Shown: positions 10,908 to 21,322 of the stretch, one piece after another
How positions within the stretch are numbered: position 1 is the first letter of the stretch
Layout: each line of letters begins with the position of its first letter
Source: Oidiodendron maius Zn
Lineage: Eukaryota > Ascomycota > Leotiomycetes > Myxotrichaceae
Direction: 5' to 3'
Length of the DNA: 64,000 nt
NCBI GenBank assembly: GCA_000827325.1
Contig: KN832888.1
Location: forward strand, 840,081-904,080
The notes under the pieces: model-generated
Database searches by the model: none
The model's input: the letters and a program-made list of their open reading frames with translations, nothing else
Told to the model about the DNA's origin: nothing
Position numbers and translations under genes: made by a program

Positions 10908-11581
10908 CTTGCTGGTTGTGTGTTAGATGAAGAGAGAGGCGGCGCCGTTGACCGAAGAAAAAGATGATCGGTTTGGGGGTCGCGTTGGAGTTACACGCGT
11001 TCGCGCAATCAATTAAGGTTATGGTCACGTGCGAGATCTCACTCGGGGCCAACATGCAATGAAGATCAGGTACGACCTGGCATTTTTGTGAGACAAAGAC
11101 GAGATTTTGGTTTCAGCATAAGGGAGATGTTTGATTGATAGAAAGGGAGATCTTATTTTCGTCTATTCATGCAACTTTAAGGGTGCCTTCATATGCATAA
11201 CCCTTCTCCTCATGAGACGATGTAAATAAATTTATGAAGCTGCAGTATTATGTAGTTCATGCTCTGCAGTATCTAGAGTTTGCGCATTCCATGATCTCGA
11301 AATGGACGGGAGAAATCCGACCCAATCCCTGATGTGATGTCTCCCTATTCGAAGGACTCGAAATCAAAGAAAACATAAGCAATAACATTACCAGTCGCGC
11401 ATGGAGTGAGTCGTCAAGGAAATGGTATAACGGACAAGAGGCCAAGCAAAGGAAAATCAAACGCCAGATGCATGCCGGTATCACGGATCCTACTCTCCCT
11501 TCCAATCGCCAATTCCCGAGTCCGTCATGCCCGTGTGCACAGCTCGGTCGTGATGCCATCTACATGCCAGCCTTCTACCTC
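10908..11581. other. Intergenic, no supported gene
   Basis: Upstream of POB3 and downstream of the next minus-strand gene. Small frames only. Confidence 0.5.
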
Positions 11582-12090
11582 CTACGCAAGCGCAGCCTTC
11601 TCAGGATCGCTGGTCAGTGACTTCTCGTTGGGCGGGCTGACCGAGCCCTTCTTATTATCTCTCATGACGGCATCCTGGCCTCCCATTCGCCGACCAAGGG
11701 CTCTCTCTAACTTGGCGCCCAATGCGAGCTTGCTGAGGTTGTCGCTGCGCTCGGTACTCAGAACGAAACGCTGGCTGGCAAGCTTCTTGTCGTTTAACTT
11801 ATCCAGTCCTTCCTCGATGTCTTTGATCTCCTGCTGGGCGGACTCGGAGGTGAGGGAGGTCTTCACGGTGTTGGCGATGGAGGGCGCCTGGCTGTAGGTG
11901 CTGAAGCGGGTGGAGGCACGCTTGGAGGAGAGCTGCGGGTTCGCCATGGTCAGCGCAATGGTCAACACAGGTGCCAGGGAAGTGCTGGCGCTGGTGATGG
12001 AAGCAGGAGATGCGCAAGAGGGAGAGAGAAAGAGAGTGAGCAGCGAGTGAGAGGAGAGGGCGGGAGCGCGGTACTTACGCTGGGGGCCAT
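11582..12090 (-). CDS. Small charged protein of unknown function, 120 residues
   Basis: The favoured model has exon 1 12090-12079 (ATG GCC CCC AGC), intron 12078-11933 (GTAAGT..GCTGAC..CCGCAG) and exon 2 11932-11582, giving MAPSLSSKRASTRFSTYSQA and onward. The alternative is a start at ATG 11947 inside that intron, which yields MANPQLSSKR and otherwise the same protein (121 residues). Both ATGs have good context, so two isoforms are possible. Residues about 35-60 (EIKDIEEGLDKLNDKKLASQ) look like a short coiled coil, followed by a basic stretch (KLERALGRRMGG). No catalytic motif, signal peptide or membrane segment is seen and I do not recognise the family. Codon use resembles the conserved neighbours, which supports a real gene. 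Confidence 0.65.
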
Positions 12091-13140
12091 AATGGGCCGG
12101 GAAGATTCGAGTGATCGGCCCATCGCTCTGTCTGGGGCTGTCTGGGCGGGGGATGGCAGTGGTGAATGGTCGCAAGTTGTACAGTACACGAAAAGATCCA
12201 GGTGACTCTGTTGTGCGTGCAGCCGGAGCAGGAAGGTTGAGAGAGACGGAGGATGCCTGGTCTGGGACGTTTCAGATTGTCGAAGAGTCGCAGTCAGCGG
12301 GAGGTAGTAAAGCGGCTTGAGCTTTCCAACACGAGTCCGGCCTTCTCACTCTGAAGGAGGGAGATCCGGAGGCGGTTGGCTGTGTGCGAACGCTGCGACG
12401 AAATGCAGGCCGATGTGGTCGAGATGCGCTGATCGTGGTAGCGAGGTGGAACAAGACCGATCGCAGGTTGGGCGAGGTGTGTTTTTGGGTGGTTTGTGGG
12501 CTGAGGGCTGTGGGCTGTGGATTGCGGGCAAGCCGTGCTTGGAAGGACAAGAGTGAAAGTGAAGGCGAGGGTGAGGACGGGTTAGGTTCAATAGGTAAAG
12601 GAGCGGTCGGTGCTACTGGCGGCTGGCGATCAGGCGTGTTCGACGCATGAATCTCCATGAGATGGATGGGCCGCTAGGACCAACATCCGCCCTCCCACAG
12701 CGTCGGCAACGCACACTGTAGTCAGCGTCAATATCCATATACAACGCAAGGGCTGCTTTAATATCACTAGATTAAACTCCCATCCGATCAACCCATCCAC
12801 GCCCCAGGGAGAGCGAGCGCGAGGGCGACACCGAAACAGAAATCGAGAAACGGAGCAGCACGCATAAACAAACCTCCATCCTCCAGGCCCACTACGCAAA
12901 GTCCTTTCCTCCTTTCAGGGTCCTCTCGTGGCCGCCGCTCTCCTGCACTGTGTCAGGCCCCTGTTGCCATGACGGGGCTCTCGGTCCAGCCCGGCAATTC
13001 GACACAGTCCCCTCGCCAGATGCTCTCTCACAAGGAGGACCGAATACTCCCAGGGCCACTCTTCTTCCTCTGAATTTCCCCCGCGACCACCAGCGAGCCG
13101 TCGGCCATCCCCCACTGCGTCCGCACGCCCGCCAACGACC
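12091..13140. other. Divergent promoter region, no supported gene
   Basis: About 1 kb lies between divergently transcribed genes. GC-rich frames are open on both strands (for example 12272-12658 minus, 12892-13248 minus), with low-complexity, mutually shadowing translations. They look like chance openings in GC-rich sequence. Confidence 0.45.
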
Positions 13141-15094
13141 ATGCCCAAGCCCAAGCGCTTCCTCCACGATGCCGCGCCCAAGAAGAAGTCCAAACAGCCA
13201 CAGGTAGGGCGAGTTCAGCCTTCTGTTTGCCTCATCCCTGTGCCACATGGCTGCTTACAAAACCGCGTGCTGACCAGGATAGCCCCCCGCTACCGCAGAT
13301 GAGTATCTCGCAGGTATGGAGTAGTGCACCACGAGCGCGCCTCCGGGAGAGGGAGATGGTGCTCGCGGGCTGACACCTTTCGCTGACGTTGTGCTAGCCG
13401 GAGTGGACTTCGAAGAAGCTGGCGAGAAGTGGCGGGGCGGTGATGCCGCAAAGGCAGGTGCTCCTGCGGCCCTCACGTTTGTTTCAACTGACCCCAGGCC
13501 CCCCTAGTCAGCGCGTTTCTTCCTTCGTGCTATAGACTGCTATGACGAAGCCCTTAAGAAGTTTCCGGGTTCGTTTGACTTGGCATACAACAAGTGGGTG
13601 CGGTGAGACGATGTGCGTAGGTCGGGCTAACGGAACCGCAGAGCGCGTCTGCAATATGAGCTCACCCAGTATCAGAAGTTATTGGCGCAGCTTCCAGGAA
13701 ACTTAGTCGCCCTTCTGACCACGGCATTGGAGTCTAGCCGATATGCACTGGCTCTGAAGCAGGACAATGCAGATGTCTTATTGTAAGTGGTGTTTTGCTC
13801 TCCGATCCTGTATTGAACCGAAACTGCACCTCCACAGGCAGTCATCATTCCCTTCTCCTGTACTGTACAAGCCTTTACCCTTATTATCATATGATAGCCA
13901 TGCTGACCCTTCAGCAATACGGCTCAAACATTGACCAGTCTTGTCGAAGCTACTACCGACTCGGATTCAAACCCGGGTTCAGACTCCCTCTCGCTCCTGG
14001 AGGAGGCCCTGGGATTGTTCCAGCGATGTCTCGCCGTCCAAGAGTATCAATATACCGAGTCCCAAGCCCAAGCTGCTGCTGTATCGGAAGATGCCTCCAT
14101 GGACGATGCTGGCCTTCCAAACCCGGAAGATAGTGACACCTCTCTAGGTTCCGATGGGCCACAGGATGACCGCTGGGCAACCATCGTTGAACCTGTCACC
14201 AATAACACGCTGCTCGACACTGTCCTCGCTCAAGTAGAGACTCTGACGCTGCTGTGTAACCTAACTCCGCTCTCCTCAGAGCCTACTCTTCTTACCTTCA
14301 TCGCCGAATACTCCTCGAACCTCTTGAGTGAGTTCCATTCTATTCATCCTTTGTTATTGCTCCTCTGCCCAATCCACATGCTCCCCAATCTGATCTACTA
14401 ACTAACTGCTCAAGGCACTAATCTTCCCCTCTACATTAGAGATACTGGCCGTGATACGGAAGCTCACCTAACAGCAGCTAACTTCAAAGCCGCCCAGGCC
14501 GACCTCTCCTACCGCTGCCAAAAGCTTAATCAATCTTCTTATATCGCTTGCTTAACAGATGCCTTCGTTGCCCTCGATCTAGCTAACCACCCAGAAGGCC
14601 TTGTGAACAAAGCAGAAGCTCTTATATCCTTCAACGCTTCAATCCGTATCAACCCTCCGACAACCTCCCAAGAGCTAAATGAATCCCTCCCTGCACGGTG
14701 GCAAGCACTCACCACTGCTCTCGAGTGCCTTACAGCAGCCTCGAAGCTCTCCACCGCATCTAATCTCGCCAAGATCCACATCTTACGTGGTGATGCCGAG
14801 TTACTGCGTTACCAATTAGGCCAGGAGCAGCCACCATACGACGTTGCGGCCAAAAACGCACAGGTACTCTGCCGAAATGCAGGGAAATTCTATAGAGGTG
14901 CTGCAGTCCTCTGTGAAGACAAAGATGAGAAGTTAGAAGCGAGCGTTAAGGAGGCGTTGGCTAAAGCGTTTGGAGGGAATGCCTTGAGCATTGGAGAGTT
15001 TGCTCAGCAGCAGGCTTCTAGGAGGGTTCTTGAGGAAGCAATCGAAGAAGGGCTGGTTCGTGTGGATCAGTTCACCACTATGGGGATCCAGTGA
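13141..15094 (+). CDS. TPR-like repeat protein, seven exons
   Basis: The in-frame model joins 13141-13203, 13283-13313, 13398-13457, 13512-13593, 13642-13782, 13915-14327 and 14415-15094, 489 residues. Exons 2 to 4 are only 31, 60 and 82 nt. After a basic start (MPKPKRFLHDAAPKKKSK) come helical-pair units of TPR type: AAGVDFEEAGEKWRGGDAAK, AARFFLRAIDCYDEALKKFP, FDLAYNKARLQYELTQ, then NTAQTLTSLVEAT and LGLFQRCLAVQEYQ. An acidic linker follows (PEDSDTSLGSDG), then a second helical half (KAEALISFNASIRINPP, AKIHILRGDAELLRYQ). TPR arrays mediate protein contacts. The length and architecture are somewhat like the Rpl4 assembly chaperone Acl4 family, but I cannot establish orthology. No membrane segment is seen. 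Confidence 0.8.
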
Positions 15095-16338
15095 TTCAGG
15101 ACCTCTTGAAGAGTTTTGTATATGATATATCTCTGACCAATTCAAGGCATATCATCGAAGTCAATTCCTTCTAGTCAAAAAAATTGAATTGGCAAATGCT
15201 CTCCAGATATCTTAGAACATACGTCAAATCTCGAAAGGGACACCAAGTCGTATTTTGATATCTCAGCAGTGCACTCCAATTCCAGGCAATAAATATCTGA
15301 GCGGATAGTACGGAAAGGACTGTCATCTTGCTTTCTCCCATTATCATTGGTCTTTGGCCCAACTGGGAACCGGGTTCTCGCTTAGTTTACAGCCCCTGAG
15401 CTCGACCGTTAGACTCTCCGGCTGCGGTATAGCAATGAGAATGCCTTGCCATGTCTGAATATGCATAACACTAAACGTGGAGATGATTCTATGATTTCGT
15501 ATATATAAAACGTAAAATACCAGCAAAGCTCTTCATTCAAGCAATGTGAAAACTAGCAAACTTGCGTTAGCTCTATTACTTTGCATGCACATATAACACG
15601 TATCAAGTAATCGACTCTCTCACATATATAGCTAAAGACTTATCCATTGACGCAGCTAATCGTTATAGCAAACTTATCTTCTATTCTTACGACAATTCAC
15701 TCATGCAGACTGAAACTCACTACCACCGGCTTTGCCATCGACATATTGAGATGCCAGAGCCTCGTAGATCGGGATATCTAGCTTAATCCACATAGATTCC
15801 TTACTGCCAATGAAGTAGCTGCTATATAATGCTATCTGCTTAGAAAGTTGCCAACCTAAAAGTTATGCAGCGGTCTACGTCGGGTGCTGAACAAACGTCC
15901 AATGGATAAGTGATCCTGCCACTCTCAACTCAAAAGAGCGGAATGACATAGGCGCCGCAAGCGTGCGGTAGCAGATGCTCTCGATACTTACCCAAGACAT
16001 TTCATATTACAATATCCCCTCAGTGAGACTCCACTCTTTTCTGCTGAGTCACAAATTTTTGCAAAATTAGCAGTCTGAGATGAGACTGCATTGAAAACGG
16101 GTTCTCGGACTGAAGGATTTACTCCCACGAAGGCGATGGGAACTGGACTTGATGACAGCGTTCCAGTTAACAGCAGGACGTGCACTCTTGAATTCGACAG
16201 CACTAGGCTTGATCTCATCTTGTATAGTAATATGACAAGATATAACGCTTTTCATTCTCATGTTAGGAAGCACATTTCAGTTATCAATATCTAAGCTATC
16301 GACACGATTCAGATGGCCTTCTTGCTCCTCCAAGCCCC
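15095..16338. other. Intergenic, AT-richer, no supported gene
   Basis: No frame with domain content is visible on either strand. Confidence 0.45.
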
Positions 16339-16554
16339 ATGCTGAGTGAGAATCTTACTACGCAAGCCAATAGGACTCTGAAGATCTGGTGGCCGGAGTA
16401 TCTGGAATGTGTGGTTATAGAGGGGAGTCTGGAGAAGGTAGGTATGGAGCGGACGAAGCAATGGAATTACGTGTTTGAGAAGGCGCGATGGGATGGGACA
16501 TATAATGATAGCGTGCCTACGGTCTTAGACGAGCTTGCCCAGTTCATGGATTGA
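16339..16554 (+). CDS. Short ORF of 71 residues, possibly the remnant 3' end of a gene
   Basis: The translation (including WWPEYLECVVIEGSL, FEKARWDGTYNDSVPTVLDELAQFM) has the balanced composition of a real globular C-terminus rather than random sequence, and ends LDELAQFMD. I do not recognise the family. No upstream exon with similar quality is visible in the 1.2 kb before it, so it may be a relic or a chance ORF. Confidence 0.25.
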   Translation: MLSENLTTQANRTLKIWWPEYLECVVIEGSLEKVGMERTKQWNYVFEKARWDGTYNDSVPTVLDELAQFMD

Positions 16555-17265
16555 GCTATGCAGAATGGAATGTGACGAGCTGGACATGCAGGGCAAGAAA
16601 TGCGGTGGTGCAATATAAGACGAAGAGAAAAACACGCTATAATAATTGAAAGTGTGTATTATACTCTCAGGTTCAGATCATAGGTTCAGATCACAATAGG
16701 AGGATGAGCTGACAACAATAAGTTGACGTTATGGTGATTATTTAAAATAGTTACAGGTGACCATCCTATTACTACTCCTCCCACCTCCTCCTCATCCTTT
16801 CCCCCATCATCACTACCGCTCCCTCCATCCTATCCCTCCCCAAGTGACTGGCCAGAAATATGCTATGCAATTCGGACTAGAGAAAAGTGGTGTCATATAA
16901 AACTTTGTGACGCATTCAGAGCTAGCAAAAAGCCAAAGCCGTAGATTTTGATGGAAAATTCGTCAGATGAGATTCCGCCCGCTGCCATTCCTTGTCCCGT
17001 TTTATTGAAAATGCAAACCAGCGCGCGCGGCGCAGTGCAGAGCGTAAAAGCAGAAGACCATACTAAGGTATCTGCGCGTCGTAAATTCGAGAGTGCTGGA
17101 CTTTTCGCGAGGTGAAATGAAATAGAAGGTCAGGAAGCCAAGAGAGAAGGTAGAGTACAGTGTTTTTGGTATCGTCATGCCGTAGCGCGAGTATCATACA
17201 CTGCCGAGTTTGGCAGTCCTAGGAGAGAGGACAGGGGTCGGCGTCTTGCGATTGAGGGTGTGGAA
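16555..17265. other. Intergenic, 3' flank of the NTF2-RRM gene
   Basis: No coding signal beyond short frames. A CT-rich tract lies near 16775-16830. Confidence 0.45.
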
Positions 17266-19006
17266 TCAAGCGTTAGCGGCCTGACTGGCTCCACGGCCAC
17301 GAGGAGCACCTCCACGTCCTCGGTTCTGTCCGAAGGTACCGCGACCTCCTTGGCTGCCCTGGCGACCTTGTTCGAATCCACCACGGCCTCGTCCACTAGC
17401 TCCACCGCGCGCAGCAGCATATCCGTTTCCACCATATGCATTGGCCTTGGGTCGACGGGGCTCGACATGAATATCCTCGCCAGCTATTCTGTGGGGGTTT
17501 GCAGCAGCGGCGGCTTGATATCCCTCAATAGTAGCATATTCAACAAAAGCACAGTTCTAGATTGACCATTAGCATGAAGCAATTGAATGAGGGCTGACAA
17601 GAGCTTGCCTTAGACCGATTGATATCGAAATAGATGAGTTGGCCAAATGAGCTCAAGGCAGTACGGAGATCCTCAGTTGGGACCTTTTCAGTGACATTCC
17701 GGACATATCCCATAGTACCTTCCTTCTCAATGGGAGCAGAGATAGACTGGGGTCTGTTTTGTCTCTTCGTGTGATCACTTCCGACATTTTGCCACCCCCC
17801 TGATGGGCCGTTGTTTTCTTTATCCTTTTCAGGAGCAGCTGGGGCTGGGGCTGGGGCTGCTTGGGATGGAGCAGGCTTTGCGGGTTGGGCGGCGGGTGGA
17901 GCACGAGCTTGAGCAGGTGGGGTAGAGGTCTTGGGAGCAACAACGGGGACTGCCGGCTTAGGAGGACCTGCGGCTGCTGCCGCACGGCTAGCCCAAGTCA
18001 AAGGCTTTGCAGGCGCTGCCTGTTGAGCAGGGGCGGCTGGCTTAGAACTGGATGGAGGACGGGACGCAGAGGACGGGGTTGGTGCTGGCTCAGCTGGTGT
18101 CTCCGGTTGTTTCTCTTCTTGCACAGCCTTCTCCGCAACATCTGGGGCAACAACTGGCTCTTCAGTCTCTGCGCCAGCAACAGGAGCTGCCTCTGCCTCA
18201 GCAACAGCCTCCGAGATACCATTAGTGGCTGGAGCATCCGCAGCGGCAGGCTCAGTCTCGACCGTATCTACCAATTCCTTATCAACCTTGGTCTCATCCA
18301 AAGTAACTGCAGACGGTTCCTCGGCAGCGGGTTGAGCCTTTGGCATCTCAACATCCTCCATTAATGGACCAGCTGCAGACTCATCGTGGGGACCACCAGC
18401 ATCAACTGGCTCCTCCTCACCTTCTTCGTTGATGTAGCGGAAAATATCATTGAGAACAAAGTATCCGGTAGGCTGTTGGGCAAGGACAAAGGTCTGTACG
18501 AACTTTTTAAGCTCGGCGGACTTGTTGGATGTTTCACCGATGACTTGAATGACGATATTTTCGAAGGACGCTTGAGAATCGACGTTTGAAACGCGGACCT
18601 TGCAATCTTGGAAATCAAGCTCGCGGATGCGCTCTTGGATAGCCTGTCCCAATTAGTAGATGGAATTTAGTTCTTGGTTCCGCGACTTACACTTCGGCCA
18701 ACAGAAACTGGAGCCACTTCGGCTTCCAAGCCAGAAACAAACTGAGACCGCTTCCCGTAGAAGAGCTATAATGCATCAGTTACCAACTCTAGCAACAATA
18801 GTGGGTAGACTTACATGAAGCTTCTCAGGCGACTTGCTCAGTGTAGTGTAGTATTGCTCAACGAAGTACCAGCCCACTTCGTCCTTCGAAAGATCATTGC
18901 CAGATCCGTTTCCAGTAGAAGCATCAGCTGGGACAGAGGTGGCAGGGTATTGCTCAGCACCAGCTTTGTACTGATCCTGCTGGGTGAAGCTGCCATTGGT
19001 TGCCAT
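17266..19006 (-). CDS. NTF2-domain and RRM RNA-binding protein (G3BP/BRE5/Nxt3-like)
   Basis: Exons 19006-18815, 18765-18691, 18643-17609 and 17556-17266 total 1593 nt, 530 residues. The first two introns are GT..AG; the third (17608-17557) starts GCAAGC, a GC-AG intron with GCTAAT branch and CTAG acceptor. An NTF2-like fold occupies about residues 38-165 (VGWYFVEQYYTTLSKSPEKL, LFYGKRSQFVSGLE, FVQTFVLAQQPTGYFVLNDI). A long Pro/Ala/Glu-rich linker follows, then an RRM near 400-475 (MGYVRNVTEKVPTEDLRTAL, IYFDINRSKNCAFVEYAT) and an RGG-rich tail (GGASGRGRGGFEQGRQ, GRGGAPRGRG). This is the G3BP layout: such proteins partner a Ubp3/USP10-type deubiquitinase and enter stress granules in the cytoplasm. 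The role here is inferred from architecture. Confidence 0.9.
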
Positions 19007-21322
19007 CTTGGTCGACGAGGTGCGGAGACTGGAAGATTTTGCGCTGTCACAGACTCGGCAGGAACTGTTGCTCGTTGGTATGAGGAAATCGAAGATATGC
19101 TGCAACGGCAGTAGGGAATTAGATATCTCTGATAGAGGAAGATCTGAAGAGGATATCCTGTTCGCCGAGTCCTGTCACCGGATGTCGAACGCGTTTTTCT
19201 CGTAAAAGGGAGAGGGTGGCTTAGGTAAAATTTGAAGAGAGAAGAGCCGGGGCGAAGATCAATACAACAAGATTAGAAGGAAGCGAAGATCCGAACCGAA
19301 AAGGAGTTTGGAGAAGGACGTAAGGGCAGAAGGGGTTGAGGAGCCTGTGGGAACAATTCGATTGTGGTGGAGGAAAGTGGAGAGATGGCCAGTAGAGAAG
19401 TAAATTGAATTGTCGGCCGGAAATACACTAGCGGCGGCAAGGGTCAAGCGAATATCTATATCACGTGCCTGGACGCATTCTTCCGGTAACTCCGAAAGAA
19501 AGAAGTGTTTCTCACCATCTATAACAAAAGGAATGTTGGCAAAGTATATAATAATGTGAAAATAAAAGGACAACTGGGAGGTGAGAATCTTATTATTAAA
19601 CCCTGGTGGTCTGTTGAAAACTCCTCCACGACCAGCCATTTTGATATGTGTGCCCTGCAAGTATGCCCTGTAAATGATAATCTCCCGGAAGATCAGCGGC
19701 CTGTCTCTTACGATGTACATGGCCCGTGAAGCTGAGTTTGATCGGCAAACCCGCGCTATCAGATATGTAACGCTCCGGTCTTAAATGCCCTTCTGCTTTG
19801 CACGTCTCGCTGCCTCTTATTTAATCCTTTGAGGGATAGCAGAGGGAAGAATCCTCGCCATCTTTCCTATGACAGAGAAAAGTCAGACAGCATATAAGAT
19901 GAAACATTCTGGAAACCAAGATGATGACTTAGAAGAGCTCTAAGTCTCCTAGGAGGAAGATCATACAGCAGATCAGATATCAAACACAGTGATTCTCCGA
20001 GAATCATCTATTCTCCACCACCTGTTGAAGATTGCTCGAGTGCATTGAGAAAAGTCAAAATGAGACTCAAGTCAGCAAAGCATGTAGATGGAGCCAAAAG
20101 CTTGAGAATATAGTGGACCATAAAATTGCTGTCGTGAAAATTCAGGCGCCCAAGAACCAACAACGGTCATTGTGCAGTCAAGCAGGGGTGATGTTTATAT
20201 CTCGGCACACCTCGTGCCTTTATGAATCAGAGGATGCGTGAAGGCATATCGGGCGTTCGCTTGTATGAAAATAAATGCTACTTGTCGTATACTAACACCT
20301 GGCCATACACAAGAAAGCGATATGTGATTGTCTGCTTTCTGTGCTACCCGTTCCGCAACTATTTCCAGCATCCGTGCATCCTCTTGGTATGTTTGGGTTC
20401 ACTTGGGGGGCATTTCCTGCCACTGGAGTTCCTGTCTTCGGGAGACAGAGCAATTGCATGCCAACCCTCTCCATAGTAGTTGACATTCTTAACTGGAAGT
20501 CGGATGGAGGAGGTTGTACCACTTGCTCAACCACCTTTATTGCACCTCCCCCCGGTCGAGTGCCCAGGACGAGGGTGACGCGGCGGTGTGAGAGTCACCG
20601 TAAGAGCTGAAAAAGAAAATAAACAGAATAAAACAGCGAGAGAGGAATTGCGGCAAAAGATATGCCCCGAAAACTTCCCATGTAATGTGACGCTTCGACA
20701 CGTATAAGTGTTGCTGCAAAGAAGCGTCGAAGAAGATTGCAGCCCTCGATGGTGCGAGGCTGGAATGGACACAACAGACGGTGAGAGCAATCACTGCATC
20801 CGCCGAGTTGGGCCGCTCTGAGGCTTTTTGCCGATCCCTGACGGTTGTCTGGACACTCTCAGTGGATGAAGCTGTCAACATCCACCCACTTAGAGCTGCA
20901 GCTCTCCCACATAACACCTCATCACCCCGCGAACCAATCCGCCCACAACCCGAGCGGAACATGACAACTGATCCTACCACGGTCGTCGTTCTGTCTGAGG
21001 TACACAAAGATTTTATCAAAAGCTTCATCCATCTCCATCGTCGAGACATCCTACGCATTCCTCGCGATCGAGCAGTCGCCGTTGCTCGGCGAACCACGGC
21101 GATAAAGATTTGTTGACCCCCGATAAGGCAGTCACCAAGCCTGTTTTCTGTCCGCAACAGTTCCGAGGAATTCGCAACGATCAAACCTGGGGACAACGAA
21201 GACAGACGAGCGCATTATCGCATTCCGCATTCCTCAACAATCCCACTAATTGGTAGCATCAGTACCGGCGATAGCGACCCGGCGCATTTTGAGCTGCCTC
21301 TAGGCGGCCTCTCGCCGTCCCC
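19007..21322. other. Divergent intergenic region, no supported gene
   Basis: It separates the minus-strand NTF2-RRM gene from the plus-strand cytochrome b561 gene. CT-rich pieces on the minus strand between 19200 and 19420 look like the NTF2-RRM promoter. Frames at 19259-19720 minus, 20537-21196 minus and 20781-21116 plus were examined and not accepted. Confidence 0.45.

Noticed and set aside
12272-13248. Several overlapping frames of 80-130 codons on both strands
   Set aside because: They shadow each other in GC-rich divergent promoter sequence and show no domain or intron pattern.
19259-19720. Minus-strand 153-codon frame containing MAGRGGVFNRPPG with a good ATG context at 19639
   Set aside because: No family recognised, no credible splice model extends it, and it overlaps the CT-rich sequence that looks like the promoter of the NTF2-RRM gene.
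20537-21196. Minus-strand 219-codon frame upstream of the b561 gene
   Set aside because: Composition is Arg/Ser-rich without domains and the region is the likely promoter of the plus-strand gene.
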